A DNA stretch of 64,000 bases from Paenibacillus silvestris (GTDB lineage Bacteria; Bacillota; Bacilli; Paenibacillales; NBRC-103111): the NCBI RefSeq assembly GCF_009882985.1, contig NZ_WTUZ01000022.1, positions 409,065 through 473,064 of the forward strand, given 5' to 3'. The notes beneath the pieces were generated by a model that worked only from the letters and a program-made list of their open reading frames with translations, was not told the DNA's origin and did not search any database. Made by a program: the position numbers and the translations under genes. Of this stretch, positions 34,632 to 44,600 are shown one piece after another. How positions within the stretch are numbered: the first letter of the stretch is position 1; the number at the start of each line of letters is the position of its first letter.

Positions 34632-36185
34632 ATGAAAACTAGAAAAATGAAGTCGATGCCGCTCGTACTAAGCACGATTCTGTTAGGCTCCATGATGTTT
34701 GCAGGCTGTAGTAAAACTGGGGTAATCTCTTCACCAGCTTCACCAGCTGCTGCAGAGAAAGAGACGGCGGCTCCGAGCGCCGAAACAAAGAAACTTGATC
34801 CGGTAACGCTCAAATGGTATCTCCCTCAAGGCGCTTTCCCCGATGCGAAAGCAGTATTCGCCGAGATGAACAAAATCACAAAAGAAAAAATTAATGCCGA
34901 AATTAATATCGAGTTTGTAGATTGGGGAAATTACGATCAAAAAATGCAAGCTGTACTGGCTTCGGGTGAAAATGTCGATCTGATGTTCACATCGAACTGG
35001 ACGAATGATTATGTTTCCGCTGTGAATAAAGGCGCTTATCTGGATATCACGGATCAGCTTAAGAAGTATGGTACGAACATTTTGAAGCAGGTACCTGAAA
35101 AAGCATGGGAAGCCCCGAAAATTAACGGGAAATTGTATGGCATCATTAATACGCAGGTTCTTGCGAGAACACCAGGTATGTTGATCAATAAAACGTACGC
35201 GGATAAGTACGGCTTCGATCCGTCGAAGGCCAAGAAGCTGGAAGATTTGACTCCCTTCTTGGAGAAGGTGGCTGCTGGTGAGAAGGATAAATATGCGTTT
35301 CGCGTAAAAGGTAACGACGATCAGTTAGGTTATATTGGATCTGCGCTTGGCATTGAGTATTTCGCTGATACGAATCCAGGTGTGCTCCTCATCAATGACA
35401 ACGATACGAAGGTCGTCAATCTCTTTGAGACAAAGGAATACGTGAACTTCCTGAAACTGATGCATGAGTGGTATCAAAAAGGCATTATCCGCAAAGACGC
35501 ATCTACGATTACAGACCTTGATGCAGATGAGAAGGCTGGGAAATACATTACAAGAACAGCTGTTATGAACCCTGATGTACCTGCTAACCAAGCAGATCGT
35601 TATGGCAATGGCAAGCCGGAAAATGTGCTAACGGTCCAATTTTCTGCTCCCTATATGAGTACGGGTTCTATTATCGGAACTTTGACAGCGATTCCCCGCA
35701 CATCGAAGAATCCGGAACGTGCCATGATGTTTTATGATTTGATGTATTCGGATATTAAGCTATTTAATCTTATGAACTATGGAATTGAAGACAAGCATTA
35801 CAAAAAAACAGGCGAGGATCTAATTGAAACGATACCTAACAGCGGCTATAACGTTGCTTCGGGTTGGGAATACGGTAATATGTTTAACTCCTATCGCACA
35901 AGTCCGTTACAACCAAAATGGTTCCCGGCAGGCCCGGATATGAACAATAAGGCTGTTTCGTCCAAAGTGCTTGGCTTCAGCTTCGACCCTTCTAAAGTGA
36001 AAAGTGAGCTGGCGCAATGCGCATCCGCGATTAGTGAATATAAAGCGGGTCTGATTACCGGATCGCTGGATCCCGATACAACATTGCCGAAATTAAATGA
36101 AAAGTTGAAAAAAGCAGGCATGGACAAACTGCTGGCTGAAATGCAGACACAAATTGATGCTTGGAAAGTAGCAAATAAAAAGTAA
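34632..36185 (+). CDS. ABC substrate-binding lipoprotein, Lpl/LipO type
   Basis: 517 residues. Signal ends in lipobox FAGC with C26. A long family-1 type binding domain of the DUF3502-carrying group follows, with LKWYLPQGAFPDAKAVFAEM and a C-terminal helical DPDTTLPKLNEKLKKAGMDK that is typical. Captures an oligosaccharide for the permeases just upstream. GGGAGG ribosome site. Ends 186 bases before the giant secreted enzyme, with an inverted repeat between (36190-36228). Confidence 0.9.
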   Translation: MKTRKMKSMPLVLSTILLGSMMFAGCSKTGVISSPASPAAAEKETAAPSAETKKLDPVTLKWYLPQGAFPDAKAVFAEMNKITKEKINAEINIEFVDWGNYDQKMQAVLASGENVDLMFTSNWTNDYVSAVNKGAYLDITDQLKKYGTNILKQVPEKAWEAPKINGKLYGIINTQVLARTPGMLINKTYADKYGFDPSKAKKLEDLTPFLEKVAAGEKDKYAFRVKGNDDQLGYIGSALGIEYFADTNPGVLLINDNDTKVVNLFETKEYVNFLKLMHEWYQKGIIRKDASTITDLDADEKAGKYITRTAVMNPDVPANQADRYGNGKPENVLTVQFSAPYMSTGSIIGTLTAIPRTSKNPERAMMFYDLMYSDIKLFNLMNYGIEDKHYKKTGEDLIETIPNSGYNVASGWEYGNMFNSYRTSPLQPKWFPAGPDMNNKAVSSKVLGFSFDPSKVKSELAQCASAISEYKAGLITGSLDPDTTLPKLNEKLKKAGMDKLLAEMQTQIDAWKVANKK

Positions 36186-36189
36186 GCGG

Positions 36190-36228
36190 TAACCGTGGCG
36201 GGGGTGAAATGTACCTCCGCCATGGTTA
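36190..36228 (+). other. GC-rich inverted repeat after the Lpl binding-protein gene
   Basis: TAACC-TGGCGG...CCGCCA-GGTTA with two mismatches around GGTGAAATGTACC. There is no strong T-run. Likely an mRNA 3' stabiliser or weak terminator. Confidence 0.5.
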
Positions 36229-36371
36229 AAAATAACCGTCAATAGTGGAAGGAGGGATAATAAACCATTCAGGGTACGGTGTTGACGATAGGGTTCTGAC
36301 ACAAGGGCTTGGCATCTGAGACGTGCTTGCTGGTTTAGACTGAGCAAATCCCAAATAGAGGAGGTTATTTT

Positions 36372-39300
36372 ATGTTCGTAAGAAAAACAATTGCCGGCTT
36401 GTTGGCGGCGTGTATGTTCGCATCTGTGCAAATCCCAATTGGATTTGCTTCACCGAATGAGCCGTCTTTGACTAGACTTCCGGGTGTTGTGGCAACGGCG
36501 AGCAGCGAGTGGAATAAAATGTATGCGAGTAGAACGATAGATGGAAGCGTGTCTGGGGACAGTTCTACCTGGACATCCAACCATAATGTGAGGCCCCATT
36601 GGCTGAAGATTCAGCTTCCAGCGGTAAAAACGATATCCAAGTATGTGCTTCACCATTATGGCGTGCATGGAGATAAGATTCTAAATGCTAAGAGTTTCAA
36701 AGTTAGCGTAAGCACGGATGATGTCAATTGGACTCAAGTGGATCAAGTGGATAATAGCATCTATGATGTCACGCAGCGTACACTTGCAGCGCCGGTGACG
36801 GCTCGTTATTTTAAAGTAGATTATATGACACCGGAGCAAGCTGGATCCGAAGGCAGCAGTGAAGCCCGTCTGGCCGAAGTCGAACTCTTCAGCAGCAGCG
36901 ATGCCGTAAGCACATTGTATAATAAGACGCCGGTCATTACCTTGACTAATCGAACAATCGGCTATACTGGCGAACCGGTCAATTGGTACACGGATGGCGC
37001 AATCGTACCGATCGCATACAAGGGTGGGGTTGATTATTTGCAAGTCCCTTTAAAGTATCTATATAAAAAACATAACGTAACAGAAGCTTTTACGGAAACG
37101 GCTCCATTCCAGATTGGTCAGTATGATGTGAAGGTGCAATTTCCTGGAAATAACACATATAGCAGCGCGGAGAGCAATGTCGCCGTTCTCACGATAACCA
37201 AAGCAACCGTCAACCTTTCTCTGGAGAGCAAGTCCTTCACTTATACTGGCGTAAATGTTCCGATGACAGGGGCGGTAGCGTATCCTATTCAAGTACCTTA
37301 TATTTATAAATATAAAGCGCTTACACCTGGTGCGACATGGAGGAATGCGCCTCCCATAGACGTAGGCACGTATATGGTGAAAGCTGATTTTGCGGGAAAT
37401 AGTGTCGCTCTTCCTTCAGAAAGCAATGAAACGACGATGAGCATCGTGCCAGCTTCCGCAAAAGTCAATTGGCCAGAATTGAACACACTTTTGTCAGGAC
37501 TTACGGCCAAACAAACGACTCCAACAGATACGGGTATTAATGGCAAGTATATGACCTCGGGTATGTTGATGGGTAATGGTACCTTTGGCGTTGTTTCTGA
37601 TGCTCAAAAAAATCAACAAAGCTACTTCCTGGCCAGCGGTAATGCTTGGAGTTACAAAAAAATTATGAATGCCCGTTTGACATTTGCAAACGGTGATCCT
37701 ATTGTTCCAACGCCCCCGAGTCACCCCGCCCCTTTTACATTTGACTCTTCCAATTCTGTATTAGTGAATAACCAGAAAGATAACGAGGCGAATCCACAAA
37801 ATTATAGCCCAGCCTACGCATTTGATTCGAATGAGGGGACGGAGTGGATATCCTATACGCAAAAAAATTCGCAAACCTTTGGGCCGCGTCCGCTGGAAAA
37901 GTGGATCAAAGTTCAAGGAAGAGAACCATTTACGTTTAACAAGATTGAACTCAAGCATCATAGCGTGCTTTTTCCGGATGAAGCGAAGTATAACCTCTAT
38001 AACTACGATATTCAGACTTCAAATAATGGAACGAATTGGACGACAATCAAAAGTGTAACGGGCAGTGTGTATTCGTCTGTTTATACCAATACGTTTGATT
38101 TTGCTGCACCGATTACTGCCAAATATTTAAGGCTATACACAACGACACCTGTAAACCCGCAATATGCCACACTGCATTTCCCCAAAGATATGACCTCTGC
38201 GCGCATTACGGATATTAATTTGTATAATAACGGCGCTAATGTGATCAATCCCCCTAAGACAGATAATGGACGTTTCTCGCATGAACGCGATATTTTGAAT
38301 GCTGAAATCCGCAGTAAAATGGAATATAACAGCAATTTGGTCAGTTACAAGACCTGGGTCTCGGACGATCAGAATGCCATGTTTACGAATGTTACCTTGG
38401 ATAGCAGTGCGGCAGGTCCGCAGAAAGTGAAAATCGAATTGAGCAGTCCGACAACGGATGGAGTCGTCAATGCAACGGGAACTGACGGCAATGCGATTTG
38501 GTTGACCCGAGATAACGAAACCGGATTTGTATTCCGCGGAGCAACGGCAACCAAAGTGATTAAGGGTAACTATCAAATGGGAGCGGGCAACGTCATTATG
38601 TTGACGCTGAATCCTGGTGAGACGGCAAAAATCGGTACTGTGCTGTATACGCACAGCGGACTGAAAGCGCCGGTAGGAACCGGTTCGATCCTCGTCACCA
38701 AAGATATAGCGACAGTGAAAAATACCGCTCTACAGAAACTAAATGCGATAACGGAAGCCTCAATCGATACAGCGCGCATCTATCACCTGAACTGGTGGAA
38801 AAATTATTGGCTCAAATCCTATGTGAAGTTAAGCGATTCAGTCATACAGGACTACTATTACACTACGCTTTATATATTAGGTACCGCCATTCGTCAAACG
38901 CCGGATTGGGCTGAACAGCCGAATGTGGTAGGAGGTTTAAATGGCATGTTCAACACGAATGATAATTCCGCGGCCGATGGCCATGCCGTCTTGAACTATA
39001 ACTATGAAGCACCATTCTACGGAGTCCATTCCAGTAACCGAACGGATATGCTTCAGCCTTATTATGCTGATGCTGTGAATTCTTTGACTTTCGAGCAACA
39101 AAGAACGGCCGCGAGAGGTTATCAAGGGACTCAGGCCGACAGACATACGTTGCCGATCATGGCCTATTACGGGAAGTTGGATCCTGCACCGGTAGCAAGT
39201 GAAAGAATTCCTCAACTATCAAGCGACCAAAAAACAAACGTGGCTTTGTTCACCAGGGCATTAGAATGGGATTGGCTGTACAACAGGGATGACGAAGATC

Positions 39301-40361
39301 TAAGGAGGTTTATTTATCCTGCAATTAAACAAGTGGTGCAATTTTACTGTGATTTTGTAGTGAAAAAGGAAGATGGTAAGTACTGGGTGTATAATAGTGC
39401 GAATAACGAAGGGGGATGGAATATCAATGCCTCCATGGATATGGGGTATATCCGCTCCACATTCAGAGATTTTATGGAAATGGCGCAGCACTTGAATGTA
39501 GACGCGGACTTGATTGCCAAATGCCAAGAAATCCTTGCTAATCTGTCTCCGATTCCGACAAGCACGAACAATCCGACGACTGTAAACCTATTAGCCCAAC
39601 TTGGCTTTAACCACAATAAGGAAATTTTTGTAGGTGGTGTTGAGAGTGCCAATCCCATTCAAGTGAAATACTATGATTTACCATGGGCCGCTTACATCTC
39701 GAATAATAACCAACCTGTTGTTATGGAAGGCTCGGTTCATCCGAGTGAATTGATCAACATAGGTTCAGACCCTGCGCTTCTTCAAATTGCGAAAGATACC
39801 TTCGATTATGGTGACTATTTAAATCCGCATTTCAATGGCGGCACACTTAATGGTTTCTCCAAATCGTACACCATTGCGGCAAGATTAGGTGTTGATGCAG
39901 ATCTTTTAACCGATCGATTCCACAAAACGTTAAATATGATCTACAACAGCAAGAAGTTCTACGATAGCGGAGCCTCTTATGAAAACAGCGGGGCGTTGGA
40001 AAGTGTCAACAGCATGCTGCTGCAGAACGAGTTGAATGACATTTCGGGAGGAACGTACGAAATGCGCCTGTTCCCGGCATGGAGTAAAGACGTGGATGCC
40101 AAGTTCGTCACTTTGCGTGCGAAAGAGGCATTCCGGGTTTCCAGTGAATTGAAAAACGGAAAAGTGCTGTCAGCCGAAATTATCAGCGACGCTGGCAAAT
40201 CAGTCACCTTGGTATCTCCATGGACCAAAGGCATCGTTGTCAAAGACAAAAACGGTCATACTGTCGTTGCAACACAAGGTACTACAAGGCATACCAATGA
40301 GGTTGCCTTTACATTTAACACGGTTGTCAATGGTGTATACACGATTACAGAAAAACCTTGA
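36372..40361 (+). CDS. Giant secreted glycosidase-like protein with two discoidin-type domains
   Basis: 1329 residues. Signal peptide (about 1-26, IPIGFA). An F5/8-type carbohydrate-binding domain follows (about 30-175, VVATASSEWNKMYASRTIDG). Next come two MBG-like beta repeats near 190-360, then (about 380-720) a domain interrupted by a second F5/8-like insertion (NPQNYSPAYAFDSNEGTEW), and a C-terminal alpha/alpha-barrel (about 800-1230, LNWWKNYWLKSYVKLSD, VVGGLNGMFN, NNEGGWNINASMDMGYIRS). The barrel resembles GH95/GH65-like enzymes but no fixed family is claimed. Probably secreted to attack a plant or microbial polysaccharide whose products enter through the adjacent Lpl transporter. GAGGAGG ribosome site. 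Confidence 0.78.
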   Translation: MFVRKTIAGLLAACMFASVQIPIGFASPNEPSLTRLPGVVATASSEWNKMYASRTIDGSVSGDSSTWTSNHNVRPHWLKIQLPAVKTISKYVLHHYGVHGDKILNAKSFKVSVSTDDVNWTQVDQVDNSIYDVTQRTLAAPVTARYFKVDYMTPEQAGSEGSSEARLAEVELFSSSDAVSTLYNKTPVITLTNRTIGYTGEPVNWYTDGAIVPIAYKGGVDYLQVPLKYLYKKHNVTEAFTETAPFQIGQYDVKVQFPGNNTYSSAESNVAVLTITKATVNLSLESKSFTYTGVNVPMTGAVAYPIQVPYIYKYKALTPGATWRNAPPIDVGTYMVKADFAGNSVALPSESNETTMSIVPASAKVNWPELNTLLSGLTAKQTTPTDTGINGKYMTSGMLMGNGTFGVVSDAQKNQQSYFLASGNAWSYKKIMNARLTFANGDPIVPTPPSHPAPFTFDSSNSVLVNNQKDNEANPQNYSPAYAFDSNEGTEWISYTQKNSQTFGPRPLEKWIKVQGREPFTFNKIELKHHSVLFPDEAKYNLYNYDIQTSNNGTNWTTIKSVTGSVYSSVYTNTFDFAAPITAKYLRLYTTTPVNPQYATLHFPKDMTSARITDINLYNNGANVINPPKTDNGRFSHERDILNAEIRSKMEYNSNLVSYKTWVSDDQNAMFTNVTLDSSAAGPQKVKIELSSPTTDGVVNATGTDGNAIWLTRDNETGFVFRGATATKVIKGNYQMGAGNVIMLTLNPGETAKIGTVLYTHSGLKAPVGTGSILVTKDIATVKNTALQKLNAITEASIDTARIYHLNWWKNYWLKSYVKLSDSVIQDYYYTTLYILGTAIRQTPDWAEQPNVVGGLNGMFNTNDNSAADGHAVLNYNYEAPFYGVHSSNRTDMLQPYYADAVNSLTFEQQRTAARGYQGTQADRHTLPIMAYYGKLDPAPVASERIPQLSSDQKTNVALFTRALEWDWLYNRDDEDLRRFIYPAIKQVVQFYCDFVVKKEDGKYWVYNSANNEGGWNINASMDMGYIRSTFRDFMEMAQHLNVDADLIAKCQEILANLSPIPTSTNNPTTVNLLAQLGFNHNKEIFVGGVESANPIQVKYYDLPWAAYISNNNQPVVMEGSVHPSELINIGSDPALLQIAKDTFDYGDYLNPHFNGGTLNGFSKSYTIAARLGVDADLLTDRFHKTLNMIYNSKKFYDSGASYENSGALESVNSMLLQNELNDISGGTYEMRLFPAWSKDVDAKFVTLRAKEAFRVSSELKNGKVLSAEIISDAGKSVTLVSPWTKGIVVKDKNGHTVVATQGTTRHTNEVAFTFNTVVNGVYTITEKP

Positions 40362-40385
40362 TTTACTATTGGGAGCGGCCCACAG

Positions 40386-40577
40386 ATTAGCGGGAAATAC
40401 TAACGCTATTTCATGGAGTAATACCTCTGAGGGACTTAATAAATGGAATTTCTCCTGTTAATAAGGATGATAGAACCATGAAGTAGGAGAATTGGGGTAG
40501 ATTAACAGTATTTATTCCAGTTATTCTTCTTTTAAAGCTGAAATTTCTTGAAATAACTGGAGTTTTTCCCGCTATCA
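40386..40577. repeat. Four-unit intergenic repeat element, copy 2
   Basis: Units of about 25 bases at 40386 (ATTAGCGGGAAATACTAACG), 40437 (AATAAATGGAATTTCTCCTG), 40500 (ATTAACAGTATTTATTCCAG) and 40552 (ATAACTGGAGTTTTTCCCGC). They are 51, 63 and 52 bases apart, matching the first three intervals of the element at 15193. Spacer between units 2 and 3 is also related (AATTGGGGTAGATTA versus AATTTGGATGGATTA). It fills most of the gap 40362-40592; no gene seen. Confidence 0.7.
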
Positions 40578-40592
40578 CTGCGAGCTCCATAA

Positions 40593-40642
40593 AAAAGAGG
40601 CTGCCCCAAGTCATCCAATGACCGCGGGGCACGCCTCTTTAA
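40593..40642 (-). terminator. Terminator for the TrhO gene (minus strand)
   Basis: Read leftward, AAAGAGG and GCCCC pair with GGGGC and CCTCTTT around a long loop, followed by TTTTTT. Confidence 0.85.
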
Positions 40643-40657
40643 TCTCCTTATTTGGAC

Positions 40658-41563
40658 TCAAGCTTCAAGCGAACTAAGTGTCTTCTCTTCGCACTCTTTG
40701 GAGCAGAAACTGTTATGCTCCTCTTCGCAAGCCTCGCAGCATACATGCTTCAGATGGCACAAATCGTTCGCACAGTTGATATAGCGATCCTCAGGCTTGC
40801 CGCAATGGTAGCATTTGCCCACGATGATATCTTCATCCGTCCGATTGATAGGAACGGAAATCCGCTCATCGAACACGTAGCATTTGCCATCAAATAGGCG
40901 TCCCTGTACCTCTTCATCTTTCCCGTAGGTGACAATGCCGCCATCGAGTTGATAAACGTCTGTGAAGCCTTCCTGAATAAGAAAGCCTGACAGCTTCTCG
41001 CAGCGAATTCCGCCTGTGCAATAAGTGAGAATCGGCTTGTCCTTAAATTCATGGAGATTGTTGCGAATCCACTCTGGGAACTCGCGAGTCGTTTCTACGT
41101 CAGGGCGAATAGCGCCGCGGAAGTGACCGATTTCGTACTCGTAATGGTTGCGCCCATCGAGGACGATAACGTCATCTTGTTGAAGCTTTTCATAGAAATC
41201 TTTGGGTTTCAAATGCGTGCCGGTCAGCTCATTCGGATTCACATCTTCTTCGAGACGGAAGGTTACGAGCTCTTTTTTAGGACGAACGAACAGCTTTTTG
41301 AACGCATGTCCTTCGCTCTCATCAATCTTGTAGACCATATCTTTGAAAAGAGGCATTTGGTTCATCATAGCGATATAAGCATCGGTTTGTTCCACAGTCC
41401 CTGATAGCGTGCCGTTAATGCCTTCTGGGGCGATTAGGATGCGGCCTTTGACGCCGAGCTTTTTGCAATAAGCCAAATGCTCTTGAGCTAATGCTTCATG
41501 ATCTATCACAGTAACGAATTTATAATACAACAAAATGCGGTATGGAGCGCTTTGTTCTGTCAT
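40658..41563 (-). CDS. trhO: tRNA uridine(34) hydroxylase, rhodanese type
   Basis: 301 residues. N-terminal ferredoxin-like domain (RILLYYKFVTVIDHEALAQEH, LIAPEGINGTLSG), rhodanese domain with active Cys in YCTGGIRC, and a Cys-rich C-terminal zinc-like domain (KCYHCGKPEDR, CHLKHVCCEACEEEH). This is the UPF0176/TrhO family, which hydroxylates U34 of certain tRNAs in an oxygen-dependent way. AGGTGG lies nine bases before the ATG. It stands alone after the hybrid kinase gene. Confidence 0.93.
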   Translation of the reverse strand: MTEQSAPYRILLYYKFVTVIDHEALAQEHLAYCKKLGVKGRILIAPEGINGTLSGTVEQTDAYIAMMNQMPLFKDMVYKIDESEGHAFKKLFVRPKKELVTFRLEEDVNPNELTGTHLKPKDFYEKLQQDDVIVLDGRNHYEYEIGHFRGAIRPDVETTREFPEWIRNNLHEFKDKPILTYCTGGIRCEKLSGFLIQEGFTDVYQLDGGIVTYGKDEEVQGRLFDGKCYVFDERISVPINRTDEDIIVGKCYHCGKPEDRYINCANDLCHLKHVCCEACEEEHNSFCSKECEEKTLSSLEA

Positions 41564-41647
41564 GATATTAAACCACCTATACGTATAAAATGCATGCTCC
41601 TTATAGCGGAAGCCCTATGCCTATAGTGACATAAAACCGCACATTTT

Positions 41648-44600
41648 TCAATCAAGCAGCAATTTTTGGATGGTGTGGAAAACCTCCTCCAAAGCAATCG
41701 CTAGGGATTGCAGTTGGTTTTGGATGAGAATATTTTTGGATTCATCCAGAGGAGTGGACTGCATCAGCGTTTCTTCGAGCATGGTTGCCGCGGCATACAC
41801 ACGATTAGCTGATAAGTTGCTTGATGAACCGCGCAGCGTATGCAGCATATGCAAAGCTTCCTCATATTTGATTTGTTGAATGGCTGAAGTTAGTTCATCA
41901 ATCACTTCTTGGGACTGTGCATGGAATTTCCGCAGCATTTGATGATAAATATCGGTTTTGCCAAGCAGCCGTTCCAGCGCTTCCTCTATATCCAGGCCAG
42001 GCGCGGCCATTTTCCCGCTCAAGCTTAGACTGGTACTCACGGCGGCAAACAAACGATCAGGGATGATTGGTTTGGAAATCACTTCATTCATGCCAGCGCG
42101 AATGCAAGCCAATCGCTTCTCTAAGGTAGAGTCTGCGGTGACGGCAATGATCGGAATGTGCCGCCATTTGGGTTGAAGTCGAATTCGCTTAGCGGTCTCA
42201 ATTCCGTCCAGATCAGGCATATGAATATCCATCAGGATTAATTGATAATCTGAGGTTTCTAGTTGCTGTAAGGCTTCATAGCCATTAGAAGCTACTTGAA
42301 CGACGCCATTCATACTTTCCAAAAGGGAGCGAGCCACGGTCTGATTGATGTCATTATCTTCAACAAGCAGAATGCGTGGAAAGGATGACCAAGCTTCATT
42401 GTTTTCAGGCTTCGCGACATGTGAAGTCTGGTCGACAGCATCCGAAGATAAGCTTCCTGTAATAGTTTGCAGCGTTTGGTACAGAACACTTCGGGAAACC
42501 GGCTTGACCAAGATTGCATACGGTGTGGCCTCTATAGGCAGCTGCTCCAAGGCATCGCGGCCAGGCAAAGTCGTATAAATAATCGTTTTCAAGTTGTTCC
42601 GATTGCAAGTCTCCAGCATGTCTAACCACACTTCTTCCCCATACATGTCAAAAGCCTCCATGTCGAGCAGAACCAAATCCAGTGGAATGAGTTCTATAGC
42701 TTTCCTTGCTTCCTTCCAGGAATAAACACCCGCTGCTTCCGAACACATGGATTGCAGCGTTTGCAGCAGCACACGGTGCAGCTCCGGGTGATCCTCCACG
42801 AGAAAAGCGCGGAGCGGGAAGCGGGTATGCGACTTCGTCGTCTGCAAGGTTAGAGCAAATGGGATGCTGACACGGAACACACTGCCCAAGCCATGCTCGC
42901 TTGAAGCTTCAATCGTGCCGCCCATATTATCGATGATGCTCTTGGAAATGACAAGTCCAAGCCCTGTTCCCCCGAATTTACGGCTTGTGACTTCATCCGC
43001 CTGAACGAAGGGCTGGAACAGCTTGGCGAGCTGTTCATCACTAATGCCAATTCCTGTGTCGCTGATGGTGAAGCCAATACATACTTTTTCTTCTTGAAGC
43101 TCCTCAATATGAACGCGCAGCGTAACGGTTCCTTGCTCGGTGAATTTAATAGCATTGCTAGTTAAATTGAGCAGCACCTGATACAGCCGCAAGGAATCAC
43201 CGATAAGGCCAAGCGGCACCTGCTCTTCGATATCACAAATAAAATCGACCGGCTTATGACCGAGCAGCACGCTAAGTGTTTCGCACACACGGTCGATCGT
43301 ATCATCCAGCAGGAAGGCATGATGCTCAATGGCCAATTTGTCCACCTCCAGCTTGGAGAAGTCCAAGATGTCGCTGATAATTTGCGACAGAGAGAGCGAG
43401 GACTTTGTGATTTTGGCCATATAATCCTTCTGCAACGGAGTCATCGCGGTTCGTTCCATCAAGTAGGATAACCCGACGATACCATTGAGCGGTGTTCGAA
43501 TTTCATGGCTCATCCGTGCCAGGAAAATGCCCTTGGATAGATTGGCATCGTCAGCTTCCTGTTTCGCCAGGATCAGCTCATCTTTCGCCTGCAGCTGATC
43601 TGTAATATCCCGTGAAATGGCGGAAAAATAGCGTTCCCCTTTTTCGGCAGGCGTATGAGGAACGACCGTAACGGAGATGAAAATCCGGCGCTGATCTTTC
43701 GTTGACGCTTCAGCTTCGAATTCCCAGAACCCCTCGCGAATCGCGGTGTGAAGGCCTTCTTCGAGATTGACGTCGCTTCGAATATCTACATAATCGCTGA
43801 AGTGATATTTCTTCGACTGCTGAATATCTAAGCCAATTAGGTTTTTACCTGCTTGATTCATGTAGAAAATATAGCCCTGTTGATCAAAAGAAAGGATGGC
43901 ATCACGAGCGCTTTCCACAATGGTAAGAAGCCGCATCTTCGTTTCATTGCTTTCTTTAATGTCGCTGATGTCGCGGGCAATGAAGACATAGCCTTTGAGA
44001 TCACCACCAGGATGCGTAATGACGCTCACACTTAATTGGACAAATAGGCGAGATCCGTCCCTATGATGCCAAATCCACTCGCTGTCTTCTTTCAGATGGT
44101 GAAGTGTGCGGATCACGAGTGCTGTGCAATCGGGAGGAACGAACTCTCCGAGTTCAATCGTATATTTGGCCGCTCTTTCAATTAACTGGTCATGATTCAA
44201 CCATAGGAGAGGGGTTGTTTTTTTGTGCACATCTGTGAACGTATAGCCCAGCAGCTCGGTCGCCCGGCGGTTCAGATGATTGATTGTAAAATGAGGGTCC
44301 GTGACGATCATCGCATATTGATTGTGCTGAATAAAAGCTTCGAAGGGTTCGAAAAGCTCACGCAGGTTTTCAATCATGCCATTCACGGAATGCGCCAGAG
44401 CGCCTAGCTCATCCTTGCTTTTGAACACCAGCGGCTTGATATAGAAGTCACCGGCAGCCACAGATTCCGTGACGCGAAGAATCTGTTGAACGCGTGAAAT
44501 GATGAGTGAGTTCGCTGTTAAGCAAATAAGCAGAAACAAGATAGCAGCGGTTCCAACGATTAATCCTACCGTCCACCAAAGCAATGTGCTGGTTGGTTCC

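Noticed and set aside
36240..36371. Possible riboswitch in the leader of the giant secreted protein
   Set aside because: The leader is 130 bases and somewhat structured, but I could match it to no known riboswitch core.
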